64,000 nt of DNA, from assembly GCA_013400115.1 (NCBI GenBank), contig VXBP01002799.1, positions 186,001-250,000 of the forward strand, written 5' to 3'. Under the pieces are notes generated by a model that saw only the letters and a program-made list of their open reading frames with translations, searched no databases and was not told the origin of the DNA. Shown in pieces: positions 37,625-47,656 of this stretch. The position numbers and the translations under genes are program-made. Every line of letters starts with the position of its first letter. Positions within the stretch are counted from its first letter, which is position 1. This DNA is from Rhinopomastus cyanomelas (Eukaryota; Chordata; Aves; Bucerotiformes; Rhinopomastidae).

Positions 37625-40153
37625 TGATGAACGTCACTGGTGTAATAATAAAAGTCCCTGTTTTGCTTTGTTGAAGTAAAAATCTGACTGTTCTGCTTTG
37701 CCCAGCTGTTTTGTCAAGCAGCTTCATACCAAAACACAGAACTTTCATTGCTGCAAGTCCAACCTAGTAGTTGTAACAGGGGAGAGAAATACTAGGATTT
37801 CATCACAACAGCTAAAGGATTTTGTAGCCTTTGCTTGCTTCGCCCGTTTAGGATTGAGTTTATTAAGCCTTGATCAATGCCTTAGGTTACATTCTGTATT
37901 CCCTTGCATCTATCAAATGTAAATAAGCACTTTGATTAAACAAAGGAGTAAGATTTCTTTCCCAGTCCACAGAACATGTTTTCCAACTGGAACAGACCAA
38001 AGTTTCATGGGTTTTTGTCACCTTAAGTACAAAAATCCTAATGCTTCCAACTACTTTAAAATATTTTATTCACTGGACTGATGCTTACTCTGCCTATGTG
38101 CTTATCCCTATCTCAAGGATGAATTGGAGACCACACAAACTGAGAGGCAAAGCCACTAATTCTTTAATTCACACAGCTTTACTCACCAACACATCCACTA
38201 GAGTCAATGGAAGCCGTTATTTGAGGGAAATTCATGGGGTTTTTTGTTTACATTTCTTTTAGGCAGATAAGGGTGAAACAATGGAATAAGTTCATTAGCT
38301 TTAAAATAGCTCCACCGGGTTTCAGCAGTATGAAGTTGATCCATTGTTTAACATTATGTTTTCTGACACTTTCCTTTATTACCCTTTGAATAATTAAAAC
38401 CTTTGAAAGATTGTTGCATTAAACAACCTTCATACCATTAGTTGCTTGAATAGCTGAAAGGGCAAACATATGAGCTATAGGTAGCTTTAAAAAACAACTG
38501 TTGGTTTCTTTATGTTAAATGACACCCACAAACCCTGTCAGAGATATTTACAGCCTGTGTCACTGCAAGGTGGATTCTGTGAAATGTGCATACAGTATTA
38601 ATAGCAGATTTGAGTTCAGCAGCAAAATGCCACTGCTATTAGTCATGATCCGATACCAAATTAGGGGATATTAAACTCTTAAAAATTGAAGGGTTTTTTT
38701 TTTACATTAACTACATTTGCTCTGTTTCTTCCCACATGCTCAAGTTATAAGATACTTTTAATTTAGCAGAAAGACAAGTAATGTTTTCCCCCCTAAGTAA
38801 ATCAATATTAAGGCAGGTATCAGTTATCTTAGCAAGCAGCAGCTCGGGCCCAAATCCACAAAGGCAAAACAAAAAAGGGATTTATTCTCACTGATGAACA
38901 GAATCAAACAGGAATTGTATTGCTCCTTCTCTCCTCCTTGGAAGCTCTTACAGTCTATACATCATCATTAGTGGAAAAGAGGAAAAAAAAGGGAGAGAAG
39001 GGTACCAAAATACCACCCTATACTTTCTTTAATCATGTTAAAAAAGTCATCACATAAGCATTATTCATTCAAAAACTGTCTCATTTTCAACAGCCTTGGG
39101 CTAAAGAGAGATACAGATGGAAAGAAGTTAACAGAACAATCTATGGAGAGGAACTTGTCATGCACAGCATTATTTCAAAGGAAATAAAGGATAGAGGAAG
39201 AGCATTCTGCACTTGCTCCGCTGCTAAATATAGGCTGGAAGATCACCATTTAAATATATTTAGTGCTATTTATACGTACGCATATGCCAATTACTTCTGG
39301 AAATTTGTTTCCAAATTGAGGAGATTTGTAGGACCATACTTCCTCTTAAAGTCTGAGGTTAAAGTAGTCTACAGCACTGCATTTTCCTTCCTCTAGTGAT
39401 TTATTTAGAGAATCCAAGCTACTGGCTCTTTTCCTGCTTGTTGGTTATAAAGTTTAACATAATTTGTTCTATGGCTTTATGAAATGCTGCAAAGTCTGTG
39501 AATATTTAACTAGTAGCAAAAATTTGGCTTTTGAGAACAAAGCTACATGACATCTCTATCATAATAGCAGCACTAATATGTTAAACATTAATTGTGTCAT
39601 CTTTTCAGGCTCAACGTGTCCAAATGTAGTCTAAAAAGAACCTCAAGAGTCTGAAAGAACCCAAAGTTTGAAAGCAATGATTCTGGGTAAAATATTCCAT
39701 ATGTAATACATATTTCACTATTAAAGCTGATAGATCAGTCTCCTGCTGCTGGCAGAGAAGAGACTAATGAAAACACCACTGAATGAAAGATCATGCCAAT
39801 AGCTTAGTGAAAGCTGTGCTCTGTTGCTAGCTCAGAGCTCAGCATCCCCTATTGTCTTTTATATCAAAAGTGACATGGTTGAAATCAAACGTCTGACACT
39901 TGAGAGACAGGTCAATCTACAAACAATGAGTTCACATCAGGTAGAATAATCTGCAATTGCATAACCAACATTAAAATGTCTTTGCAAAACAGATTCAGCA
40001 CTCTGCAAGACGAATAACAGTGAGGATGATGGCTCTTCCTGCTAGGAGATGTTGCCAAAGTCTAGCCAAACAGCCCCCTGCATTAAAACCTCCTGAATAA
40101 TGACTAAAAAAATGAGTCATTGGTGACTCACTGCTTAAAGGAGCAGAAGGCCC
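37625..40153. other. Unique stretch, no gene seen
   Basis: AT-rich with T and A homopolymers near 38,690 and 38,985; nothing recognised. Confidence 0.5.
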
Positions 40154-41481
40154 AATCATAGAATCATTACGGACCGGAAGGGACCTCAAAAGATCTAGTC
40201 CAATCCTCCTGCCACAGCAGAATCGCCTAGATCAAATCACCCAGGAACACATCCAGGCAGGCCTTGAACATCTCCAGTGACAGAGACTCCACAACCACCC
40301 TGGGCAACCTGTTTCAGTGCTCCGTCACCCTCACTGGGAAGAAGTCTCCTTCTCAGGTTGACATGGAACCTTCTGTGTTCCAACTTAAAACCATTGCTCC
40401 TCATCCTATCACTACATGACACGATCCACCGTACTACCTGATAATCTAGACCACACTGCCTCAGTTTGGCTGGGATGATGGTGTGACAGACTGTGTCAAA
40501 TGCCTTACTCAAGTCAAGATAGACCACATCCACTGCTCTGTCATCATCTAGCCACCTAGTTATGCCCTCATAAAAGGCTATCAGGTTGGTCAAGCACAAC
40601 TTTCCCTTTATAAAGCCATGCTGACTGTCTCTAATGACTCTCCTGTCACTGATGTGCCTGGAGACAGCCTCTAGGACAAATTGTTCCATCACCTTTCCTG
40701 GGACAGAGGTGAGGCTGACCAGTCTATAGTGAACTGGGTCTTCCTTCTTTGAAGATTGGGGCAACATTTGCTATCCTCCAGTCCCTAGGCACCTCTCCTG
40801 ATCCCCAGGACCTAGCAGAGATGATGGAGAGTGGCTTAGCAATGACTTCCACCATCTCTCTTAGAATGCACCAGTACATCCCATCTGGGCCCATGGATTT
40901 GTTTACATCCAGCTTGCTCAACTTATTCCTAACCCAGTCCTCATCAACCAAGGCAGGGTCCTCTCTTGCCTCAACTTCCTCTTGACTCACAGCAGTCTGG
41001 GGCTTGAGAGAGACAGCCCCCAGAAATACAGACAGAGGCAAAGAAGGTGTTGAGTATCTCTACTTTCTCTGCATCCTCTGTCTCCAGGGCACTCACCTCA
41101 TTCAGCAGGGGCCCTACGTTACCTCTAGTTTTAGTTTGACCTGCAGTGTATTTGAAGAAGCCCTTTTTGTTGCCCATGACCTCTCTTGCAAGGCTTAATT
41201 CCAAGAAAGCCTCAGCTTTTCTAGTTGCATCACTACATTCTCTCACCAGATCCTTATATTCACCCCAAGTGGCCATCCCCTCCTTCCATGACCTATAGGC
41301 TTTCTTCTTCTTCATTTTGCCTTGCAGCTCCCTGGTTAACCACGCAGGTCTTCTGGCTCCCTTCTTTGACTTATTTCTTCTTGGAATGCTCTTTTCTTAT
41401 GCTGCAATTAAGTGGTCTTTGAATGTTAACCAGCTCTCCTGAGCATCTTTACCTGCCAGTACCCTGTCCCATGGGATTTCC

Positions 41482-41593
41482 TGGATGCGTTCCTCTGTGA
41501 TCTGTGTTAGATAGTTTTGTCCTGCTCCAGCAGGGGGGTTGGACTCGATGATCTCTTGGGTCCCTTCCAACCCCTAACATCCTATGATCCTAT
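41482..41593 (+). mobile_element. CR1: Nested CR1 3' end inserted into the older CR1
   Basis: The sequence 'tggatgcgttcctctgtgat' through 'ggttggactcgatgatctct' to 'cctatgatcctat' is a CR1 3' end on the plus strand, opposite to its host element. It interrupts a segment that is continuous in the related copy at 10,390-10,410. GATTTCC flanks it on both sides (41,475-41,481 and 41,594-41,600), which looks like a 7-base target duplication. It is therefore younger than the host element. Confidence 0.88.
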
Positions 41594-42538
41594 GATTTCC
41601 CTCAGCAATTGCTTGAAAAGGCCAAAGTTGGCCCTCCTGAAGTTCAGGGTTGTGATTCTGCTAGCTATTCTGTTCCTACCAAACGAGACCTTGAACTTCA
41701 CCATCTCTTGGTCACTGCAACTGCTGACTGGGTCTTCCAGCAGATATCTGGGTAGTTAAAATCTCCCATGAGAACCAGGGCCTGCAGCTGTGAGGCTGCT
41801 GCCAGCTGGCTGCAGAAGACCTCATCAACTTCCTCATTCTGATCTGGAGGTCTGTAATAGACAACCACAACAGTGTCACCCATGCCAGCCCGCCCCTTAA
41901 TCTGCACCCACACACTCTCCACTCTCTTCTGCTGCCCTTGGACAGAACTCAATACATTTCAGTTGTTCTCTATGTGAGAGAACAACTCCTCCACCCCACC
42001 TTGCTGTCCTGTCCCTTCTAAAGAGGCCATAGCCATCCATGATCACATTCCAGTCATGCGAGTTGTCCCACCAGGTCCTCATAATTGCTACCAAATCATA
42101 ATTACCTGACTGGACACAGATTTCTAACTCCTCCTGCTTATTCCCCATGCTGCATGCATTGGTGTACAGGCACTTCAGGGAGCGAGCTGAGCGCTCCGAT
42201 TGCACCCTAGGACAGCAAGAGGCCACCTGTTTTTCCTTAAGACCAGAGCTCTGCCCCACTGGTACTCGCCCATCAACTATCCCACCCCCCCCCAAATCTA
42301 GTTTAAAGTCCTCTGAATGACCCTGCCAGCTCCTGCCCCAGAATCCTTTTCCCCCTCTGAAATAAACCCCCTTCCATTTCTATCTGCTAGGTCTGGTATC
42401 TGAAAGAACCCAAAGCCCTACTTGTAACACCAGTCTTGTAGCCAGGTGTTGATTGACTGAGTCCTTCTATTCTGGCCTATGTCCTCACCCCAAAACAGAA
42501 CTAATGAACAGAATACAATTTGTGCCCCAGAGTCTTTN

Positions 42539-42755
42539 CCCTGCCAGCTCCTGCCCCAGAATCCTTTTCCCCCTCTGAAATAAACCCCCTTCCATTTCTA
42601 TCTGCTAGGTCTGGTATCTGAAAGAACCCAAAGCCCTACTTGTAACACCAGTCTTGTAGCCAGGTGTTGATTGACTGAGTCCTTCTATTCTGGCCTATGT
42701 CCTCACCCCAAAACAGAACTAATGAACAGAATACAATTTGTGCCCCAGAGTCTTT
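42539..42755 (+). repeat. Exact duplicate of 42,321-42,537 after a single N (probable false duplication)
   Basis: The two 217-base segments appear identical at an offset of 218 and are separated only by an N at 42,538. They lie inside the 5' part of the long CR1. The pattern is the same as at 8819. Confidence 0.88.
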
Positions 42756-43850
42756 CATCAAACATCCTAATGCCTTAAGGTCTTTCTTCATTCCCCTCCA
42801 GCTATGGAATACAGCTTCCTCCCCACTTGTCTGGATGATCAGCTGTGGGTTAGTCAGCTGATCTCACCAGGTTAGGGAGCAACCTAGTGATGGCCCTGAT
42901 TTGGGCTCCTGGTAAACTGCAGACTTCCCTGTGATAGGGGTCAGCTCTGCATATTGGGTCCTCAGTCCCTTTCAGGAGCGAGTCTCCAATAACTAGGATC
43001 CTTCTTTTCTTTGTCGAGGAGGTCAGCATAGTGCTAGAAGCCTTCCTGATTTTATCCGATTTTGCCAGGACCTTCAGTGTGGGTTCTCTATTCTGTCTAT
43101 CCTCATCAGATTGGCTGTCTTCCAGTGGGGCCCATACCTATTACGTAGTGGCAACTGGGGAGGTGTACCAGGCAAGGGTGGCACCTGCCTTCTGCCATTG
43201 CCCTGCACTTGGCTCCACTCACTCATTCTACTTGGACTTGTGTACTCCACCTGAGAACTATATGATACAGGCCCCTCCTGAATCTGGTTCTTATTTAGCC
43301 GTTGTCCAGACTGCTGAGCCTGGCTCCACCTGTCTTCATCTATTTCAGCCTCTCTGGTCCTCCTGAGCCTTTCAAGTTCAACTTGAAGCCTTTCAACCTC
43401 ATCTTACAATTGTGCTGCCCAGTCAAGCAGATAATCTACATGCTCGCACCGTATGCAGCCAGGAAGATAAGCCAAAACTCTACATTCTTGACAGCCTATT
43501 ACCTGCACAAGCTCATCTTGTTGGGGAACCTCTGTTTGGGTTCCCACCTTCACGTGCAGTTGTGACCAAAGCCTGATCTTTCTCTGCTGTTGTGTTGTTA
43601 CCTCTTTTTTGCCCCCCCTCCCTGGCAGCTAAAGCAGCGGAAGTGGCTAGTGCTCTCGCTGCTGCCTGCGGTCTGAGCGCAACTTCCAGCTTCACCTCCC
43701 TCAAAGGCTCTGCCTCTGTACCCCCCACAGTGCTTGCCTGGCTTCTCCCGCGAGAGTGTTCAACCCCAGCGGCTTGCTCCCTGCTTCTGGCAAGATTTCC
43801 CGGTCAGGGAACCCCCAGATCACCCAAAAACCTCAATAAAATAGATTTCA

Positions 43851-44843
43851 GAAACTGGCACTATCGCTGCTGCCTATGGTCACATACTGTTCTGGGGAGT
43901 TTCTGAAAAGCTAAGGCCCCAAATCCAAGCTGTCATCCTCCTGGGAAAGATTCCATGGATTTCATTTCAGAACTCCTGGTCCAAATCAGACCTCATCAGT
44001 GGTCATTCTTCTCAGGTTTTGACCTCCAACTGCTCTCAGAAGCCTCTCTCAAATACTATTTCACTGACACTATTAACTAAATTGAACAGGCTATAGCACA
44101 TGCTGTGAAATAACAGTAAAGTTATGACGTCCTTAGTACAAGAGGAAAACTGAAACACTATTCTGGCTGTATGGCTGCTGTATTGTATATCACAGCACCG
44201 CTACTAGCAAGAGAAAGTTGTTAACATATAAAACCTTTAACAGCTCTCACTGTGCTCAAAAGTTAAGTACTGACACTGTTAAGGAATCCTATGGCAAAAA
44301 AAGTCCTCTTTTCTTTTTTTTTCCTCTTTTCCTGACCTTATAAATTAGCTGTGTTGTCACTCTTCTGACAGCAGTCTGTTCTTACCTCACAGTATATTAA
44401 CAAAAATCTCAAGCAAGACTGTTATCTTTTACATGTGATTGGAGCACTAGCTGATACAAAAGCAAATTTAAAACATAACAGTACCCTAAAAAGTCTGTAT
44501 TATGACATAAGCAACAGCACATGCACATATTTCTCATGCTACCATCACAGAGGAGGCTGGGATTGAATGATGCATGTTGGAGCAAGCATCTGTACCACAG
44601 ATTATGCCAGTTCAATAAAGTGACAACTACTGCCTTCGCCAGTGGCATCTGATTGTTAAGATTACAAATTGCTGCCAAGCTTCCCTTAATAGGTCACAGT
44701 AGCTACAGAATGCAGAGTGCCTTGCAGCCAGAAGTCCTCTCTCAACAAACAAGACCCTTTATATGTTTCACTATTTTTTGCCAATGCACAATATGGGAAC
44801 ATCACGACACTAAGCAGCACGACACAGCTGTCTCTTGCAGTGG
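43851..44843. other. Unique stretch, no gene seen
   Basis: No gene recognised. The 5' limit of the long CR1 is uncertain and could reach about 43,900. Confidence 0.5.
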
Positions 44844-44848
44844 CACCG
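44844..44848. repeat. Target-site duplication (left) of kinase-carrying provirus
   Basis: CACCG directly before the TG of the 5' LTR; the same five bases follow the unit at 47,652-47,656. Confidence 0.75.
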
Positions 44849-45472
44849 TGTTGCAGTTTGACAATTCCTAGAATTTCAGCAGTGCAGAAGTTGTGCTTTC
44901 ATGAAGAACAAAAGAAAAGTTGTTGAGTTGCTTTTAGAGGAACCCTCCCTCACCAGGAACCTGGAGTGGAGGAGAAACAGGAGGAGAGAAGAGAGAAGGT
45001 GGTCTTGGAAACCCCCGTGGCCAAGTGCAGAGTGTGTGGGGCAGCCCTGCTGATGCAGCCATGCAATCGGTCTCCATCTTGGATCCTGCACATGACCGGG
45101 GCTATGCCACTGCACTGGGAATGCATGTCTCCCGCACCGGGGTTGCAATGTGGGCGCTAACGGAGAGGGTGGTGGCACTTGTCTCTGCTTGATTAGCACA
45201 GTTTTGTTTTCCAGATCTCTGATGTGACCCAAGGCCCAAACGATAGTCGCCTCGCATTGTAATTTCCTCAGATAGTGTGATGGCATTTGTGACACAGCTT
45301 CCAGCTTGAGTGCACTAACATGTTTATTTTTTCCCTTTTACTTTTCTGTATACAGCTATTGAGTTAAAAAACTTCTTTCCAGTATCCCTAAGCTATTCAT
45401 TGTCTGGCCAATTTACCCAAGATGTCATCAAGACCTTACTGCAAAGCAGTTCCATAGTTTCAACCCGCTACA
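44849..45472 (+). mobile_element. 5' LTR of kinase-carrying provirus, internally deleted
   Basis: It starts TGTTGCAGTTTGACAATT and ends CAACCCGCTACA, the end type seen in the solo LTR at 14,529. The first 110 bases match the 3' LTR at 46,648 closely. The U3 segment holding the TATA box is then missing: the text goes straight to sequence equivalent to about 47,290 onwards. The last 250 bases match the end of the solo LTR. AATAAA has become AAAAAA near 45,366. The result is 624 bases instead of about 1,200. As it stands it should be a poor promoter. Confidence 0.85.
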
Positions 45473-45474
45473 AT

Positions 45475-45492
45475 TGGTGAACAATGCGGGCA
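45475..45492 (+). promoter_or_regulatory. Primer-binding-site-like sequence
   Basis: Two bases after the LTR end the sequence reads TGGTGAACAATGCGGGCA. It shares the first five bases (TGGTG) and the GGG near the end with the leucine-tRNA sites of ERVL-type elements, about half overall. Position is stronger evidence than sequence. It overlaps the first ATG of the kinase relic. Confidence 0.45.
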
Positions 45493-46379
45493 ATGAAGAA
45501 GCTGGGCTACCAGCATGTTTGTCAACTCTACCACGTCACGGAGACAAGTATGGAAACGTTCATGGTTTTGGAGTACTGCCCTGGAGGAGTGCTATTGGAC
45601 TACGTAACTGATAAGCAGCGCCTTTCTGAGGAAGAAGCTCGCAAGCTTTTCCGGCAGATTGTTTCGCCGTTGCTCACATTCACAACCAGGGATATGTGCA
45701 TTGGAATATCAAGCTGGAAGATATTTTGCTGGACAGGAACGATGTTTTGAAGCTGACAGACTGCGTCGTATGGGCAGAGCCAAAGCATAACGTCAAATAC
45801 AATCTAAAGACTCCCTTTGGGACCCCGGTGTATGCAACGCCAGAGACGATTCAAGGCAAAGAGTGTGTTGGCTCAGAGGCAGAAATCTGGAGTATGGGAG
45901 TGCTTCTTCACATCCTGCTGTGTGGCTCCTTCCCCTATGATCACAGGAGGGTCTATCACTACAGCGTGGTCTCAAAAGAAGGTTACCGTACTCTTCCGTA
46001 TCTCTCCCAAGAACGTAAAGAGATACTCAGACAAATGCTGCAGGTGGACCCCAAGAAGTGGGTCACAGCCACAGACCTGCTCAGTCACCCTTGGGTCATG
46101 AAGGGTTATTCAGAGGCTGTCAAGTGGGAAAGCACAACCTCCCTGCACCCACCCGATGAAGACTCTGTAACGGAGCTCGCCGTTTACCATAAGGAGGGCA
46201 GGGAGTACATAAGGCAGCTGGTATCAGAGTGGAAATAGGACCGGACCACAGCAACGTACCTCCTGCTTCGCGTCAGGAAGACTCGTGGCAAATCCATTGA
46301 ACTTAAGGCTCGCAGGTCAGAGGAACAAGCCGCTACAGCACATCCAGCAGGCTGCCAGAAACCAAGTAAGGAAGGATGA
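45484..46379 (+). pseudogene. MELK-like: Captured MELK-like kinase, intronless, degenerate, inside an LTR element
   Basis: The translation matches the host Ser/Thr kinase MELK (CAMK group) in order and detail: CQLYHVTET, the hinge LEYCPGG (45,568-45,588), LSEEEARKLFRQIV, WSMGVLLHILLCG, QMLQVDPKK, SHPWVMKGY, then the UBA-like VTELAVYHKEG and ATYLLLRVRKTRGK. It starts around helix C, so the glycine-rich loop and the ATP-binding lysine are absent. A one-base loss near 45,664 shifts the frame. HRD is HWN (45,699-45,707), DFG is DCV (45,759-45,767), and the helix-F Asp is Glu. A TAG at 46,236 replaces a residue inside the UBA-like part; the next stop is at 46,377. No introns interrupt it, so it came from mRNA. 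It lies 11 bases from the 5' LTR. Activity is not expected; a binding or regulatory role before decay cannot be excluded. Confidence 0.9.
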
Positions 46380-46632
46380 ATCGTGACAGCGGAAGCAGTG
46401 AGTTCCGTCCAGACCTCAGCCCCTGCTGAGGAGAAGAAAACACAGTCCGAAAAAAGAGTGAAAAATCTGTGATGAGCAGAGACGTGCCAGGATCCAGCGC
46501 AATACGGCGGACGTTCACATGTGCAGAACCTCCTAGTGCAGCTTCGGCTTCCACTGACTTTACTCCACTAGATCTAAGGGTCTTCGGAGAGCCAACAGCC
46601 ATGAATGTGGAGCAGGATGTAGATGAACATTC
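46380..46632 (+). other. Unassigned internal segment between kinase relic and purine tract
   Basis: About 250 bases with higher GC than the host DNA. One frame (46,469-46,660) reads through into the LTR and includes FTPLDLRVFGEPTA; a second frame has Lys/Glu-rich AEEKKTQSEKRV. I recognise neither. It could be decayed MELK C-terminal sequence, other transduced host sequence, or the only surviving retroviral internal sequence. Confidence 0.5.
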
Positions 46633-46647
46633 AGAAAGAGGGTGGAG
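46633..46647 (+). promoter_or_regulatory. Polypurine tract
   Basis: AGAAAGAGGGTGGAG lies immediately before the TG of the 3' LTR, interrupted by a single T. This is where a retrovirus primes plus-strand DNA, and it supports the view that the unit was made by reverse transcription between two LTRs. Confidence 0.75.
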
Positions 46648-47651
46648 TGTTGCAGTTTGAAAATTCCTAGACTTCTCAGATGTGCAGAAGTTGTGCTTTC
46701 ATGAAGAACAAAAGAAAAGTTGTTGTGCTGCTTTTAGAGGACCCCTCCCCCACCAGGAACCTGTCCTGGCAGTGGGTGTCACTGTCCGAGGACCTGTCCT
46801 GGAAGCGCGTGTCTAGGTCAGCCTATAAAAAGCAGAGTGGGCTGTTTGGTCTCTTTCATGGGCTGCGGGCTCTCAGCCAAGGTCCTGCCCCACACTGCTC
46901 GTTCCCGGGACGGTGGTGGGGAGCGGGGAGTGTGGCTCAGCCGCGGCTTCCAGTGGCACCGTGGCAGTCGTGGGAAGAACACGCACCTCTCTCCCCGGCC
47001 CAACGCCAGCTGTGATTTTGCCGCAGCTTCCAGTGGCACTGCTGTTGCTGCTGTAGGAAGAACATGCGCCGGCTTTGCACAGTTCTCCCCGGCCCGGCGA
47101 GGTCTGCAGTGGTTTTTCAGCGGTCTTCGGAGGACCCCGATTCCTGCCGCTGCCACCACCTCCGCGCAGCTCTAGGCTCAGACCCGACTCTGCATGATCC
47201 TGGCCACGGACTGGCAAAGAAAGATTTTAGTGCAATCACCCCGCCACGGAGCAGCTCTTCAGCATTGTGGTGAGCTGGGGCACTCCTTTCTCCTTTCTCC
47301 CCTCCTGTCTCGGCTCCAGGAGAAGGTGGTCTTTGAGGACCCTCTTGGCCATGTGTGGAGTGTGGAGGGGTGCAGCCCTGCTGACGCAGCCATGCAATCG
47401 GTCTCCATCTTGGATCCTGCACATGACCGGGGCTATGCGACTGCTCGCTGCCATTTTGGAGAGACTGGTCAGCAGGAAGAGAAGCTGTTTGTCATTTTCT
47501 GCCACTGAGGAAGACTGGGGGTGCTTTAGGTTTTGGGGGAGAACACCTTCGTGCGTCGTTGAAGGAAGCAGAGGGACTTGAGAATCCTTAAATCTTGAAT
47601 CTAAAAGACAGAGATGGAGTTGTCTGTTCTAGTAATTGTCAAACTGCAACA
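46648..47651 (+). mobile_element. 3' LTR of kinase-carrying provirus, with abnormal end
   Basis: It starts TGTTGCAGTTTGAAAATT, has TATAAAA at 46,824-46,830, a CpG-rich middle, and matches the solo LTR up to about 'gagaatccttaaatcttgaatct' (47,580-47,602). The part with AATAAA and the normal CCCGCTACA-type end is missing. Instead it ends with 25 bases (47,627-47,651) that are the reverse complement of the 5' LTR start with one mismatch, followed directly by CACCG. It has a promoter but no visible polyadenylation part, the reverse of the 5' LTR. Confidence 0.85.
46824..46830 (+). promoter_or_regulatory. TATA box in 3' LTR
   Basis: TATAAAA within 'gcctataaaaagcagagtg', in the same context as the solo LTR at 13,495. 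It could drive transcription out of the LTR into downstream DNA. Confidence 0.6.
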
Positions 47652-47656
47652 CACCG
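47652..47656. repeat. Target-site duplication (right) of kinase-carrying provirus
   Basis: CACCG, matching 44,844-44,848. A chance match of five bases is about 1 in 1000 if the borders were fixed in advance. Confidence 0.75.

Larger units (their letters stand above)
40154..43850 (-). mobile_element. CR1: Nearly full-length CR1 LINE, inactivated
   Basis: Read on the minus strand from 43,850. A GC-rich 5' UTR lies near 43,850-43,580. ORF1 remnants follow (about 43,570-43,080), with a Cys cluster (QECRVLAYLPGCIRCEHVDYL) and a Leu/Glu-rich coiled-coil-like part. ORF2 begins near 42,300 with the APE endonuclease: the usual catalytic Glu of the TETWW-type motif is Arg here (MRTWWD), while GDFNYPDICW is kept. 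The reverse transcriptase motif-A region is kept (VVYLDLSKAFDTV, about 40,490-40,530). Near 40,425 the frame jumps from VVRWI straight to the C-terminal SDRMRS part, deleting motif C (FADD). The 3' UTR and tail end at 40,154. It is interrupted by a nested CR1 (41,482-41,593) and an N artefact at 42,538. Confidence 0.92.

Noticed and set aside
45484..46379. Functional kinase gene
   Set aside because: Truncated N-lobe, frameshift near 45,664, in-frame TAG at 46,236 and lost HRD/DFG motifs make an active enzyme very unlikely; it is reported as a relic.
46837..47217. Overlapping 110-codon frames on both strands
   Set aside because: They lie in the CpG-rich middle of the 3' LTR; six open frames in GC-rich DNA are expected.
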